A stretch of DNA of 64,000 bases, from contig CM075760.1 in assembly GCA_037974335.1 (NCBI GenBank), forward strand, positions 22,801,538-22,865,537, read 5' to 3'. The notes beneath the pieces are model-generated. The model was not told the origin of the DNA. It saw nothing but the letters and a program-made list of their open reading frames with translations, and did not search any database. This stretch comes from Prionace glauca. Lineage: Eukaryota > Chordata > Chondrichthyes > Carcharhiniformes > Carcharhinidae. The translations under genes were made by a program, and so were the position numbers. Positions 34,924 through 45,422 of the stretch are shown here, one piece after another; the stretch's first letter is position 1; every line of letters begins with the position of its first letter.

Positions 34924-36129
34924 TCACACATGACGTCGTCTATGTTTCAGCAGGCTGTAATACTGATTAAATCCCTTCCCACACATGGAGCAGTTGAACG
35001 GTTTCGAGCCAGTGTGAACTCGCTGGTGTCTCTGCAGGTGGGATGGATCAGTGAATCCCTTCCCACACAGGGAACAGGTGAACGGTTCTGTCGCAGTGTG
35101 AGCTCGCTGGTGTTTCAGCATATAGGATGAATCAGTGAATCCCTTCCCACACACAGAGCAGGTGAACGGTTTCTCCCCGGTGTGAATGCGTTGGTGCCTC
35201 AGCAGGCCAGACGACTGAGCGAATCTCTTTCCACACACAGAGCACAGGAACGGTCTCTCCCCGGTGTGAATGCGTTTGTGTTTCAGCAAATCATCACTTC
35301 TTTTAAAGCTCTTATTGCATTCTGAGCACTGAAAAGGTCTCTTATCAGAGTGAATGTGTTGGTGTTGATTGCAGTAGGAAAACTGAGCAAATCTTTTGCC
35401 ACAAATGGAACAGGAGAACGGCTTCTCCCCTGTGTGAGTGCGGCGGTGTCTCCGGAGGCTGGATGACTCTGTGAAAGCCTTCCCACACACAGAGCAGATG
35501 AATGCCCTCTCCGTGGTGTGAATACGCCGGTGACTTAGCAGATGCTGTAAAGAAGGAAATGCTTTCCCACACACAGGGCAAACGTACGGCCTCTCCCCAG
35601 TGTGAGTGCCCTGGTGTATCAGCAGACTAATCCTCCTTTTGAAGGTCTTCTCACATTTAAAGCATTTAAAATGTCTCTTCTGAAAATGAACCTGTTGGTG
35701 AACGGTGCAGTGGGAGGACTGAGTGAATCTCTTCCCACACTGGGAGCAACTGAATGGCCTGTCCTTGGTGTGAACTTGTTGGTGCTCAGTGAGATGCACT
35801 GAGTCACTGAACGACTCCCCACAGTGGGAGCAGCTGAAAGGTCTCTCGTGTGTGTGAAGGAGCTGGTGCTCTGCGAGGCGGGAGGACTGAGTGAACCTCT
35901 TCCCGCAGTGGGAGCAGCTGAACGGTCTCTCGGCAGTGTGAAGGAGCTGCTGGTGGGCCTGTTCCTCAGAGGTTTCAATGCTTTCCCCAGAATCAGAGCT
36001 TTGAAGAGGCTTTTGAATGATGTGGTTGAGTTGGTGAGCCAGCAGGTTGGACGAACACATGAATTTCTTCCCACACACGGAGCAGGTGAATGAACTCTCA
36101 CTATTGCGAGCTCGCTGTCGTGTCAGCAT
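34924..36129 (-). CDS. ZNF-P: 13-finger C2H2 zinc-finger protein
   Basis: From ATG 36129 the 401-residue protein reads M-L-T-R-Q-R-A-R, then thirteen intact C2H2 fingers and the C-terminal R-R-R-H-V. An eroded finger (S-S-D-S-G-E-S-I-E-T) lies between fingers 1 and 2. Upstream in the same frame another eroded finger (S-S-C-G-K-G-L-I-Q-L-E-N) extends to a stop just before 36195. The real start could therefore be upstream if an extra acceptor at about 36196 is used. The sequence is more diverged than the other ZNFs (G-K-A-F-P-S-L-Q-H-L-L, N-K-S-F-K-R-S-D-D-L-L), so this is an older lineage and probably under selection: its frame is clean over 1.2 kb. A nuclear DNA-binding role is inferred; the target is unknown. 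Confidence 0.87.
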   Translation of the reverse strand: MLTRQRARNSESSFTCSVCGKKFMCSSNLLAHQLNHIIQKPLQSSDSGESIETSEEQAHQQLLHTAERPFSCSHCGKRFTQSSRLAEHQLLHTHERPFSCSHCGESFSDSVHLTEHQQVHTKDRPFSCSQCGKRFTQSSHCTVHQQVHFQKRHFKCFKCEKTFKRRISLLIHQGTHTGERPYVCPVCGKAFPSLQHLLSHRRIHTTERAFICSVCGKAFTESSSLRRHRRTHTGEKPFSCSICGKRFAQFSYCNQHQHIHSDKRPFQCSECNKSFKRSDDLLKHKRIHTGERPFLCSVCGKRFAQSSGLLRHQRIHTGEKPFTCSVCGKGFTDSSYMLKHQRAHTATEPFTCSLCGKGFTDPSHLQRHQRVHTGSKPFNCSMCGKGFNQYYSLLKHRRRHV

Positions 36130-36304
36130 GTTTTCCAGCTGTATCAATCCCTTCCCACAGGAGGAGAAAAGAAACAGATTCTCACCAGTTTCCAACTGAG
36201 ATGGTCAATTAAATCCTCTCAGATGTACAAATCCCAATGAACTGATTGACTCTGTCTGACGTGAGATTTGTTTGTCCAGACTGCAAATCTCCCTCTTCTA
36301 TTTC
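36130..36304 (-). other. leader of the ZNF-P terminal exon
   Basis: The acceptor AATTTTACAG ends at 36305 on the minus strand and is followed by GAAATAG. The first exon and promoter are not identified. The nearest promoter-like block on that side is 37440-37913. Confidence 0.5.
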
Positions 36305-36334
36305 CTGTAAAATTAGTTTACAAAGAATTACATG

Positions 36335-36590
36335 ACTGGCACAGTGGCAAAGTGGTTAGTACTCCTGCCTCACAGCGCCAGAGACTTGGGTTCGATTCCA
36401 GCCTTGGTTACCTATCTGTGTGGAGTTTACAGATTCTCCACTTGTCTGTGTGGGTTTCCTCTGGGTGCTCCAGTTTTCTCCCACAGTCCAAAGATATTCA
36501 GGTTAGGTGAATTGACCATGTTAAATTATCCATTTTTTGCCCCCCAGGATGTGTAGGTTAGGGAGATTAGTGGGGTAAATAATTTGGGTT
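36335..36590 (+). repeat. tRNA-derived SINE
   Basis: The head GTGGCAAAGTGGTTAGTACTCCTGCC and the B box GGTTCGATTCC near 36390 are clear. The body continues with GTGTGGGTTTCCTCTGGGTG to about 36590. Confidence 0.75.
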
Positions 36591-36639
36591 ACGTTGTTAT
36601 GCTATCTTTGGAGCTCCGCTCCTCAAAAGTGGAAGTAGA

Positions 36640-36800
36640 CCTTGGTTTCAATTAGATATATCTCTTGGGGCTAAGGGGATTTAATGGTGGGGGGTGGATT
36701 AGGAATTGAATCTGAGGATCAGCCATGACCATAATGAATGGCAGGGAATGCTCAAAGGGCTGAATGGCCTACTTCCGTTTCTATTTTCTATGTATGTTTC
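36640..36800 (+). mobile_element. retroelement 3'-end fragment, probably CR1-like
   Basis: The end phrase GGGCTGAATGGCCTACTTCC followed by TTCTATTTTCTATG resembles CR1 tails. The upstream TATCTCTTGGGGCTAAGGGG belongs to the same repeat, but its family is unsure. Confidence 0.4.
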
Positions 36801-36842
36801 CATGTAAACATAAACAGCCTGGGGCAGAAGTGTAACCAAAAC

Positions 36843-37255
36843 AACCATAAAGCATAGGAGCAGAATTAGGCCACTCGGCCCATCGAGTCTACTCCACCAT
36901 TCAGGCATGGTTGATAGTTTTCTCATTCCCATTCTCCTATCTTTTCCCCATAACCCCCTAATTCCCTTATTAATCAAGAACCTATCTATCTCTGTCTTAA
37001 AGACACACAATGACCGAGCCTTCTCTGCATCAAAGAGTTCCACACATTTCCCACTCTCTGGCTGAAGAAATTCCTCATCTCCGTTTTAAAGGATTGTCCC
37101 TTTACCCTGAGGTTGTGCCCTCTCTGGTTCTAGTTTTTCCTATTAATGGAAACATCCTCTCCATGTCCACTCTATCCAGGGCTTCGCAGCATCCTGTAAG
37201 TTTCAATAAGATTCCCCCCTCATCCTTTTAAACTCCAACGAGTACAAAAGCCGTA
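36843..37255 (-). mobile_element. CR1-like LINE 3' part
   Basis: It runs from the tail (ATAGGAGCAGAATTAGGCCA on +) into the decayed C-terminal RT coding region (complement of GTCCACTCTATCCAGGG and so on). Confidence 0.65.
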
Positions 37256-37439
37256 TATCCGATGCAGGTAAGAATACAGGGATGCAACCACTTATACTGA
37301 ATATGTACATGACCCATAAATTTCTCTCGGCTGCAAATGTCAGGTGCAGTCTGGGAGTGGGTGAAGCTGTTTGAAAACCTGTTGCTCATGACTCAGTGCA
37401 GGCAGAGCACTAGGACCCGGTGGGAGCAGAAACACAAAG

Positions 37440-37913
37440 ACCCACCCACTCATGGTTGCGTCACCAAGACAACAGCGCATGCGCTCTGCTCCTTGCTCAA
37501 TCAAGATGGAGGCCGTAATCCTGAGCTTCGTCTCCGAAAAAAGACCGGAAGTTGCAAACACGGGACCTACGGGCTCATAGTCGAGGTTTGAGGCCTTCAC
37601 CAGATATTTACAAACCCTCCACGCCCATCCGCCAGTTCCACTGCTCCCTCTATGTTTCCCCATCCTTACCGGCTGCTGATGAGACAGAGAAACTTCGCTC
37701 CGAATGCGGTCACCCACACTGCGCGTGCCACAAACGCCGTTGTTGACTGCGCATGTGCATTCTTTCCATATAGTGAATTCCAGTCCCGTCCCTCATTCAC
37801 TACGATTGGTTGGAGGAGCAGCCGCTCCCGATCGGTCCTCCAGCCCCGCCCCCTATTCCTATTGGTCCGTACCTGTCGTCAATCAGTTCCCGGGCGTTGT
37901 GATGTGGAGCATT
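37440..37913 (+). promoter_or_regulatory. CpG-rich ZNF promoter, split by a LINE
   Basis: It contains the palindrome AGCGCATGCGCT (37474-37485, NRF1-like), TGCGCATGTGC, ATTGG boxes near 37804 and 37860, CCCCGCCCCC and the dyad GGAGGAGC (37812-37819) ... GGTCCTCC (37834-37841). The minus strand of 53690-53870 is paralogous. Sequence resumes at 38463 after the LINE. The likely target is ZNF-N on the + strand. Confidence 0.6.
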
Positions 37914-38462
37914 TGGGCGCCGCACCTGCGCAAGGATGTTTTGGCCCTGGAGGGAGTGCAGAGGAGGTTTACTCGGCTGATACCGGAGTTGAGGGGATTG
38001 AGCTATGAGGAGAGGCTGAATAAACTAGGCTTGTACTCGTTAGAGTTTAGAAGAATGAGGGGAGATCTCATTGAGACGTATAAGATGATGAATGGGATGG
38101 ATAGGATAGAGGTGGAGAGACTGTTCCCGCTCAAAAAAGACAGTAGGACTAGGGGGCACAGCCTCAAGATAAAGGGGGGGCGGTTTAGAACAGAGTTGAG
38201 GAGGAACTTCTTCACTCAAAGGGTGGTGAATCTCTGGAATTCTCTGCCCGTTGAAGTGGTGGAGGCTGCCTCGCTAAATATTTTTAAGAAACGGGTTGAT
38301 GGGTTTTTGATAAGAGAAGGGATTAAGGGTTATGGGGAGAGGGCGGGAAGGTGGAGCTGAGTCACGACAGATCAGCCATGATCTTATTGAATGGCGGGGC
38401 AGGCTCGAAGGGCCAGATGGCCTACTCCTGCTCCTATTTCTTATGTTCTTATGTTCTTATGT
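37914..38462 (+). mobile_element. 5'-truncated CR1-like LINE inside the promoter
   Basis: It starts at GGGCGCCGCACCTGCGCAAG in late RT, has an open C-terminal frame to 38360 and a (TTCTTATG)n tail. It is nearly identical to the end of 27008-30766, so it is young. Confidence 0.85.
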
Positions 38463-38690
38463 TCATGCGCAGTGTCATTGGTGCTGGTTTGACCCGGAGA
38501 AGCGGAGTCAGCGTTAGGCGGTGGCTGGGCGGGTCTGGAAACACTTTGTGGATCCGCTTCAGAATCATTGTCAGCCCCCTTGTTTGCAACTGCGGGGCCT
38601 CTCCCTCCTGGGAATAGACCCAGATTAACGGCCCCTTTTTGGCTCAGCCACTGGAGGATGGTTCATATCAGAGGATGGGGGAGGGGGACA
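38463..38690 (+). other. probable first exon of ZNF-N after the LINE
   Basis: This GC-rich sequence (ATGCGCAGTGTCATTGG onward) ends at a donor GTAAGTA near 38691. The next acceptor on this strand is at 39650/39651. Confidence 0.4.
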
Positions 38691-38870
38691 GTAAGTAATA
38701 GGTTACACTTTGGCCTCAAATCAATTAGGACTCTGATCTCTGGGAAGGAAGGAAACCCTGGGAGGTGGGCGGGGAGGATTCACAAACACCCGCTGGAGGA
38801 CCCAACACCCCCATATGACCCATTGGTTTTATTGTCAGTCTGCAGACAGGAGCTGGAGAACTGAACCCAG

Positions 38871-39460
38871 TAAAAAGTCTGACCACACCAGGCTTTTGTC
38901 CAACCGATTTATTTGATAATATTCTCACAAGCTTTCGAGGAGACCATGCAGACGCTACGACAACGGATGAATGAACATCGCTCGACAGTCACCAGGCAAG
39001 ACTGTTCCCTTCCTGTTGGCGAACACTTCAGCGGTCACGGGCATTCAGCCTCTGACCCTCGGGCAAGCATTCTCCAAGGCGGCCTTCACGACACACGACA
39101 GTGCAGAGTCGCTGAACAGAGACCGACAGCCAAGTTCCGCACACACATGTGTGCGGAACTTGGCTGTCGGTCTCTGTTTAGCGACTCTGCGCTGTCGTGT
39201 GTCGTGAAGGCCGCCTTGGAGAATGCTTGCCCGAGGGTCAGAGGCTGAATGCCCGTGACCGCTGAAGTGTTCGCCAACAGGAAGGGAACAGTCTTGCCTG
39301 GTGACTGTCGAGCGATGTTCATTCATCCGTTGTCGTAGCGTCTGCATGGTCTCCTCGAAAGCTTGTGAGAATATTATCAAATAAATCGGTTGGACTAAAA
39401 CCTGGTGTTGTCAGACTTTTTACTGTGTTTACGCCAGTCTAACGCCGGCATACCCACATC
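38871..39460. mobile_element. palindromic Penelope-like insertion
   Basis: The 590-bp unit is an almost perfect palindrome centred near 39147 (ACACATGTGTGC). Each half carries the tail and an open frame (38913-39248 + and 39045-39380 -) reading M-Q-T-L-R-Q-R-M-N-E-H and G-E-H-F-S-G-H-G-H-S-A-S-D, part of a GIY-YIG-type endonuclease. A 14-bp target duplication AGAACTGAACCCAG flanks it (38857-38870 and 39461-39474). Only the right end has the extra terminal stretch with AACGCCGGCATACCCACATC. Inverted-copy insertions are known for Penelope-like elements. Confidence 0.75.
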
Positions 39461-39650
39461 AGAACTGAACCCAGACAGAGGAGTGGGTGAGATGGGTTTG
39501 GAAGCCCAGGAAGGAGGAAGAATGTGTGGGATGGGGATTTGGAGATTTGAGCGAACAAGGGAGGGAAAAAATGTTCCACAGAGACCGGAATTATTTGTTT
39601 CAATTTTCTTTTCCCTAGACTGACAGTGGTTTTGTAAACTTCTTTTGCAG

Positions 39651-40010
39651 AATATTTGAAATGGAAGTTTTACAGGCAGGAAAGTCAAATCAAAATTCTT
39701 ACTAAAATTTCACAGTTGCTCGATTTATCAGCACCTGAACACTGTCAATCTTAGAATGTGGAAGGAGAAATGTTTCTCTGTTTTGTCTGTGGGAAAAGAT
39801 TTAAAACATCAGTGTGACTGGAAAAGCACCAAGACACACACAGTGGAGTGAGAGTGTTCCAGTGAACCAACTGTGGAAAGAGCTTTAACCAGTTACACAG
39901 CGTGAAAAAATATCCCACCATTCAAAGTGAGGTAAAACTGTACATGTTCTGTGTGCAGATGAATCTTGAACTGATTATCCAACCTGCAGAGACACAGGGA
40001 TACCGGCACC
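39651..40010 (+). other. leader of the ZNF-N terminal exon
   Basis: The acceptor TTCTTTTGCAG ends at 39650. The leader holds clear finger relics with stops (F-C-L-C/W-x-K-x-F near 39785 and N-C-G-K-S-F-N-Q-L-H-S near 39870). Confidence 0.6.
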
Positions 40011-40601
40011 ATGGAGAAAAGATGGAGATGTGGGGACTGTGGGAAGGGATTCCGTTGCCCATCTGCCCTGGAAACTCATCAACGGGTTCACACTGGGGAG
40101 AGTCCTTTCACCTGTTCCACGTGTGGGCAGGGATTTAGCAAGTCATCCACACTGCAGTCACACCTGCGTGTTCACACTGGAGAGAGGCCATTCATCTGCT
40201 CAGAGTGTGGGAAAGGATTCACTCAGTCAACCAACTTGCTAACACACCATCGAGTTCACACCCGGGAGAGACCATTTACTTGCTCTGAGTGTGGGAAGAG
40301 ATTCACTCAGTCCTCCAACCTACTGATACACCAGCGAGTTCACACTGGAGAGAAGTCATTCATCTGCTTTGAGTGTGGGAAGAGATTCACACAGTCAGCC
40401 AACCTGCTGATACACCAGCGAATTCACACTGGAGAGAGACCTTTCACCTGCTCTGCATGTGGGAAGGGATTCAGCAGGTTATCTATCCTACAGGAGCACC
40501 AGCGCATGCACACCAGGGAGACGCCATTCATCTGCTCTGTTTGTGGGCAGAGATTTACTTGGTCCTCCCTCCTGCTGAGACACAGGCTAGTTCACAAGTG
40601 A
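40011..40601 (+). CDS. ZNF-N: seven-finger C2H2 zinc-finger protein
   Basis: The 196-residue protein starts at ATG 40011 (CACCATGG) with [12 protein letters not shown] and has seven intact C2H2 fingers, ending R-H-R-L-V-H-K. Helices are [42 protein letters not shown] and W-S-S-L-L-L-R. Some linkers depart from TGERPF (T-R-E-R-P-F, T-R-E-T-P-F). It is short for the family. It has the full leader and a promoter-like region upstream, so this copy is the likely parent of ZNF-N'. It is a nuclear DNA-binding factor by family; the target is unknown. Confidence 0.85.
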   Translation: MEKRWRCGDCGKGFRCPSALETHQRVHTGESPFTCSTCGQGFSKSSTLQSHLRVHTGERPFICSECGKGFTQSTNLLTHHRVHTRERPFTCSECGKRFTQSSNLLIHQRVHTGEKSFICFECGKRFTQSANLLIHQRIHTGERPFTCSACGKGFSRLSILQEHQRMHTRETPFICSVCGQRFTWSSLLLRHRLVHK

Positions 40602-40812
40602 TTACGTGAGTTGGATTCTGCTGTTATTGTTGCTGTTAATCACATCCAGGACTGAAACGTGTCTATTCATATACAATGTTGATGGGAGGTGTGTGTCTGT
40701 CCCATTGTTTAGAGTGAATTGAAATTGTGAGTTGAACCATAGAATCCCATAGAACGGCCAGAAGAAGGCCGTTCGGCCCATCAAGGCTGCACCTACTCTG
40801 ACCCCTATTTAA

Positions 40813-41549
40813 AGGGCGAAAAGCTGCAGCATGCTACGGTGCAGAGGGACCTGGGGGTCCTTGTGCATGAGTCGCAAAAACCCAGTCTGCAGGTGCAAAT
40901 GGGATGCTGGCCTTTATAGCGAGGGGGACAGAATATAAAAGCAGGGAGGTCTTGCTGCAACTGTATAGGGCACTGGTGAGGCCGCAGCTGGAGTATGGTG
41001 TGCAGTTTTGGTCACCACACTTGCGCAAGGATATTTTGGCCTTGGAGGGAGTGCAGAGAAGGTTCACTAGGCTGATACATGAGATGAGGGGGTTGGACTA
41101 TGAAGAGAGACTAAATAGACTGGGTCTGTATTTGCTGGAGTTGAGAAGAATGAGGGGGGATCTTATAGAGACGTATAAGATAATGAAGGGAATGGATAGG
41201 TAGAGGTAGAGGTAGAGAGATTCTTCCTGCTTAGAAAGGACAGCAGGACTAGAGAGCACAGCCTCAAGATAAGGGGGGACAGTTTTGATGAGAGTTGAGG
41301 AGGAACTTCTTCACTCAAAGGGTGGTGAATCTCTGGAATTCTCTGCCCGTTGAAGTGGTGGAGGCTACCTCGCTAAATATATTTAAGTCACGGGTAGATA
41401 GGTTTCTGATAGACAAGGGAATTAAGGGTTATGGGGAGAAAGTGGGAAAGTGGAACTGATCCACTTCAGATCAGCCATGATCTTATTGAATGGCGGGGCA
41501 GGCTCGAAGGGCTAGATGGCCTACTCCTGCTCCTATTTCTTATGTTCTT
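40813..41549 (+). mobile_element. 5'-truncated CR1-like LINE in the left arm
   Basis: RT C-terminal coding sequence with several indels (a short internal deletion near 40895, a frame break at about 41205) and a (TTCTTATG)n tail. It was present before the inverted duplication, as 46595-47332 is its mirror copy. Confidence 0.8.
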
Positions 41550-41869
41550 ATGACTGTGGCTATTGTACTGAGATGGGTAGAAAACTGATTGGCAGACAGG
41601 AAACAAAGAATCGGATTAAACGGGTGTTTTTCCAATGGGCAGGCAGTGACTATTTGGATAACTCAGGATCAGTGCTGGGGCCTCAGTTACTCACCTGCCA
41701 TGGGTCTTGGGTTTTTTTTCCAGTTTATTATGCATCATTTTTAAAATGTTGCTTCCTAATAATCTAATTTAAAACCGTGGATAAACTCAACCCGCTTATG
41801 GAAAATCAGTGACTCTCTGATCAAGAATCTTACTGACTACTGCTTACATTCTGGTTACCGTATTATTTT

Positions 41870-42400
41870 TTTAAACATCCAGGCGCTGGAGAGGGTGCAG
41901 AGAAGATTTTAATGATGAGATTTTAATGTAGAAGCCAGCTCACCACCACCTTCTGAAAGGCAATCAGGGATTAGCCATAAATGCTGGCAAAGCCAGCAAT
42001 GCCCACATCCCATAAATGACTTTCAAAATGTGTGTGTGTTTTTATCAGGAAAGGATTGACAGACGAGCTCTGCTTTCTTGAGAAATGAAGGCTGAGGGGT
42101 AACCTGAGCAGAGGTCCTCAAAATTATAAAAATGTTTAGACACTGAAATAGTGTTTCCTCTTGAGGGGAAGAGCAAAATGTAAAGTTTATTTATTCGTCA
42201 CAAGTAAGCTTACATTAACACTGCAGTGAAGTTACTGGGAAACTGGAGACCATCAATTTAAAACAGTCATTAAGAAATCCAATAGGAAATCCAGGATAAA
42301 TTTCTCCACACAGAGTGGTGAGAATATGGAAATCACAACTACAGGGAGTGAAATGAACAATCTAGACGTGTTTCAGGGGAATCTCAACAAATACTTACGA
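41870..42400 (+). mobile_element. very old LINE relic with SINE piece
   Basis: Short RT-like phrases survive (GCGCTGGAGAGGGTGCAGAG near 41883, CACACAGAGTGGTGAGAATATGGAA near 42307). A SINE end (TTTATTTATTCGTCACAAGT) interrupts it at about 42185-42245. Confidence 0.45.
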
Positions 42401-42449
42401 ATGATTTATTTCAAAAAGACTAAAACAATAAAGTGACAGGAGATGATTT

Positions 42450-42585
42450 GAAGTGTGTGTGTGTGTGTGTGAGAGACTCTGTGTGTGTGTGTGTGTGTGT
42501 GTGAGAGACTCTGTGTGTGTGTGTGTGTGTGAGACTCTGTGTGTGTGTGTGAGACTCTGTGTGTGTGTGTGTGTGCGTATGTTGC
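42450..42585. repeat. (GT)n microsatellite with GAGACTCT interruptions
   Basis: Blocks of GTGTGT are separated four times by GAGA(GA)CTCT, giving a higher-order unit of about 30-40 bp. Confidence 0.85.
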
Positions 42586-42989
42586 TTTTCATTGATGTCA
42601 CAGAAACCTTCCTCTGTCTGAGCAGACAATCTGCTCCTGAATGATGTGAATTGTACAACTCAGAGATTCTCCATTCAGAATGACCATGTGCTGTGTAAAA
42701 CCTGACATCTCCACAACCAGACTCCATTTCTCCTGGAACAACGTGAAGTGACTACAATTTTCTAGATTGATTTCTTTGCTCTCAGTATTTTCTCAGTTCA
42801 TAAACTCCATCATTATCCTTGAACACACCCATGGTCTCCACTTTAAATACTTCCCTTTTCTTACCAACATCTAGCAATTGGATTGCTGCAATTACAGGAA
42901 CCCATTCTGTAAATCTGATTCCCACCTAACACCAACCCATATCCCCATCTGAGTTCCAGATTTTAATGAGATTTCTCAAAACACAGCCA

Positions 42990-43260
42990 GCCAGGCAGCA
43001 CGGTGGTTAGCATTGCTGCCTCACAGTGCTAGGAACCCGGGTCTGTGTGGAGTCTGCACATTCTCCCTGTGTATGTGGGTTTACTCCCACACTCCAAAAA
43101 TGTGCAGATTAGATCGATTGGCCATGCTAAATTGGCTCTTAGTGTCGGGGATTGGCAGGATAACTAAATGGGTTACGAGGATAGGACTGAATGGGATCAT
43201 TGTCAGTATAGGCTCAGTGACTCCTTCTGTACTGCACGGATTCAATACTGTCTGTACTAT
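42990..43260 (+). repeat. tRNA-derived SINE
   Basis: The head GGCAGCACGGTGGTTAGCATTGCTGCCTC-like segment near 42992 has lost part of the B box. The body runs GAGTCTGCACATTCTCCCTG ... AAATTGGCTCTTAGTGTCGG to about 43260. Confidence 0.7.
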
Positions 43261-43409
43261 CATTACATTGGATCCAATACTGTGTTCACTAACACACTAC
43301 AGCCTGACTCTTGTTATTGGAATAAAAACTGTGTTTGTTAAGCTCAGAGTAAGTAAATCAAGCCAATCCATGATGAAGGCTCATCCAGCCACGAAACATT
43401 GGCTGGAAT

Positions 43410-43800
43410 CTCTCTGTAAGTCTCACAACACCAGGTTAAAGTCCAACAGGTTTATTTGGTGGCACAAGCCACAAGCTTTTGGAGTGCCGACCTTCATCAG
43501 GGGAGTGGAAGACCTGTTCGCAAACAAGTCATATAAAGACACAAACTCAATTTACAAAATAATGGTTGAAATGTGAGTTTTTACAGGTAATAAAGTCTTA
43601 AAGTACAGACAGTGTGAGTGGAGAGAGGGTTAAACACAGGTTAAAGAGACGTGTATTATCTCCAGACAGGACAGTTAGTGAGATTTTGCAAGCCCAGGTG
43701 AGTCGTGGGGATTACAGGTAGTACGGCATGAACCCAAGATCCCAGTTGAGGCCGTCCTCGTGTGCGGAATTGGCTATTAGTGTCTGCTCAGCCATTCACA
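43410..43800 (-). mobile_element. Penelope-like element 3' portion
   Basis: The tail (AAGTCTCACAACACCAGG) is followed by a body with AAACACAGGTTAAAGAGACG and, on the minus strand, a peptide like N-W-D-L-G-F-M-P-Y-Y. The GIY-YIG part is truncated. It is the same family as 8972-9535. Confidence 0.55.
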
Positions 43801-43859
43801 GAAAAGCTATTCTATTGAATGGCGGGGTATTTACCCAGCATCACTCGCGGCGGTGAATG

Positions 43860-44230
43860 TCTCCTATCCTCGTCACACTGTAGCACTGCGCAGGCGCAGA
43901 ACTGCCCCAGTCTGGAGCATGCGCAGTGGCAGTGCTGGACGGAGGAAGCTGCTGCTTTCTTGTCTCTGCGGCGGGTAAGGTAGCGGCGAGTCCGAGCGAT
44001 CGGAGGGCGCAGGGAGGTGATCGGAATAGGTTTATAAATACCAAGTAAAAGCATTGAACCCCGAATCAGAAGGTCCAGGCCAGCCCCGCGGTTGTCCGGA
44101 ATCACCCCGCTTCCAGCCGTTAGAGACCCCGGTTAAACAGCCGCCATCTTGAGAGGGAGCCGTGTGCGGAGGTGCGCATGCGTGGCCAGCCCTGTCAGCA
44201 GGAGGAGATAATGTTGTTGCTGACAGCAGC
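43860..44230 (+). promoter_or_regulatory. CpG-rich ZNF-type promoter and first exon
   Basis: It holds CTGCGCAGGCGCAGAACTG, GCATGCGCAGTGG and GGTGCGCATGCGTGG (NRF1-like), and a donor-like GGTAAGG near 43974. The part after 44100 resembles 14960-15065. The target may be ZNF-O on the + strand (acceptor at 48325), but this is unproven. Confidence 0.5.
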
Positions 44231-44274
44231 AGGAACAATCCTGACTGTGTCCCCACCCCCAGCAAAACTAGGGA

Positions 44275-44790
44275 ACATTTTCCAGCACTTGATCAATGGC
44301 CTCTCCCTGGAGAGGGAGCATGCGGTGTCCGCGGGCGCAGTCGATGCCTTAAGAACATAAGAAATAGGATAGGCTATCTAGCCCTTCGAGCCTGCCCCGC
44401 CATTCAATAAGATCGTGGCTGATCTGAAGTGGATCAGTTCCACTTTCCCTCTTTCTCCCCGTAACCCTGAATTCCCTTGTCTGTCAGAAACCTATCTACC
44501 CGTGACTTAAATATATTTAGTGAGGTAGCCTCCACCACTTCAATGGGCAGAGAATTCCCTTGATTCACCACCTTTTGAGTGAGTTCCGCCTTCCGCGCCC
44601 GCTGGACACCGCAGGAGCTGAGGTGCATGACAGACCCCGACAATTGCATTTTGATTTGATGTGTTTTAAGTTTCTTTTGTACTTTTTGTTTTTGTTCGGG
44701 CCGTTCCCCCTTCCTTTTGGGGAGCTGCCCCTTTTACTTTGTCCTAATGTAATTTGACTTTGTTTATTTGGTTTGGCCTTAAAAGAGTTT
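44275..44790 (+). repeat. second copy of the ZNF-A 5' module, split by a LINE
   Basis: It matches 100-350 (GGAGAGGGAGCATGCGGTGTCC, then GGGGAGCTGCCCCTTTTACT). A CR1 3' end occupies 44351-44587. Confidence 0.65.
44351..44587 (-). mobile_element. CR1-like LINE 3' end
   Basis: From AAGAACATAAGAAATAGG to GAGTGAGTTCC. A 5-bp GCCTT duplication flanks it (44346-44350 and 44588-44592). Confidence 0.75.
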
Positions 44791-44819
44791 GATCCATGGC
44801 CTCATGTGCTGTGGTGTTT

Positions 44820-45422
44820 CAAAATCTACATTGAATCCAAGAGTTGGGATGTCTTGTTGAAGTTGTACAAGACCACACTTGGAGTACTGTGGAGTTCTGT
44901 TCATCCTATTATAGAAAGGATATTATTAAACTAGAAAGAGTGCAGAAAAGATTTACTAGGATTCCAACGGGACTTGATGGATTGAGTTATAAGGAGAGGC
45001 TGGATAGACTGTGACTTTTTTCTCTGGAGTGTAGGAGGCTGAGGGGTGATCTTATCGAGGTCTATAAAATAATGAGGGGCACAGATCAGCGAGATAGTCA
45101 ATATCTTTTCCCAAAGGTAGGGGAGTCTAAAACTAGAGGGCATAGCTTTAAGGTGAGAGGGGAAATACAAAAGTGTCCAGAAAGGCAATTTTTTCACACA
45201 GAGGGTGGTGAGTGTCTGGAACAAGCTGCCAGAGGCAGTAGTAGAGGGGGGTACAATTTTGTCCATTAAAAAGCATTTAGACAGTTACATAGGAGAGGAT
45301 GGCTATAGAGGGATATGGGCCAAACGTGGGCAATTGGGATTAATTTAGTGGTTTAAAAAAAGGGGCTGCATTGAGAAGTTAGATCGAAAGGCCTGTTTCC
45401 ATGCTGTAAACCTCTATGACTC
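44820..45422 (+). mobile_element. old CR1-like LINE 3' part
   Basis: It is the same subfamily as 30767-31380 (GATAGTCAATATCTTTTCCC, GGGATATGGGCCAAACGTGG). It is decayed and ends near AAACCTCTATGACT. Confidence 0.7.

Larger units (their letters stand above)
39981..41549 (+). repeat. left arm of a large inverted repeat (with 46595-48165)
   Basis: This arm holds ZNF-N, its 3' UTR, a SINE fragment (40738-40800) and a truncated LINE. The same order appears inverted at 46595-48165, with only scattered substitutions visible. Homology begins at CAACCTGCAGAGACACAGGG and ends at the LINE tail. Confidence 0.85.

Noticed and set aside
36640-36800. Solo LTR of a retrovirus-like element
   Set aside because: The phrase set could fit a dispersed LTR, but no paired ends, primer site or flanking duplication are visible; a CR1-like tail is the simpler reading.
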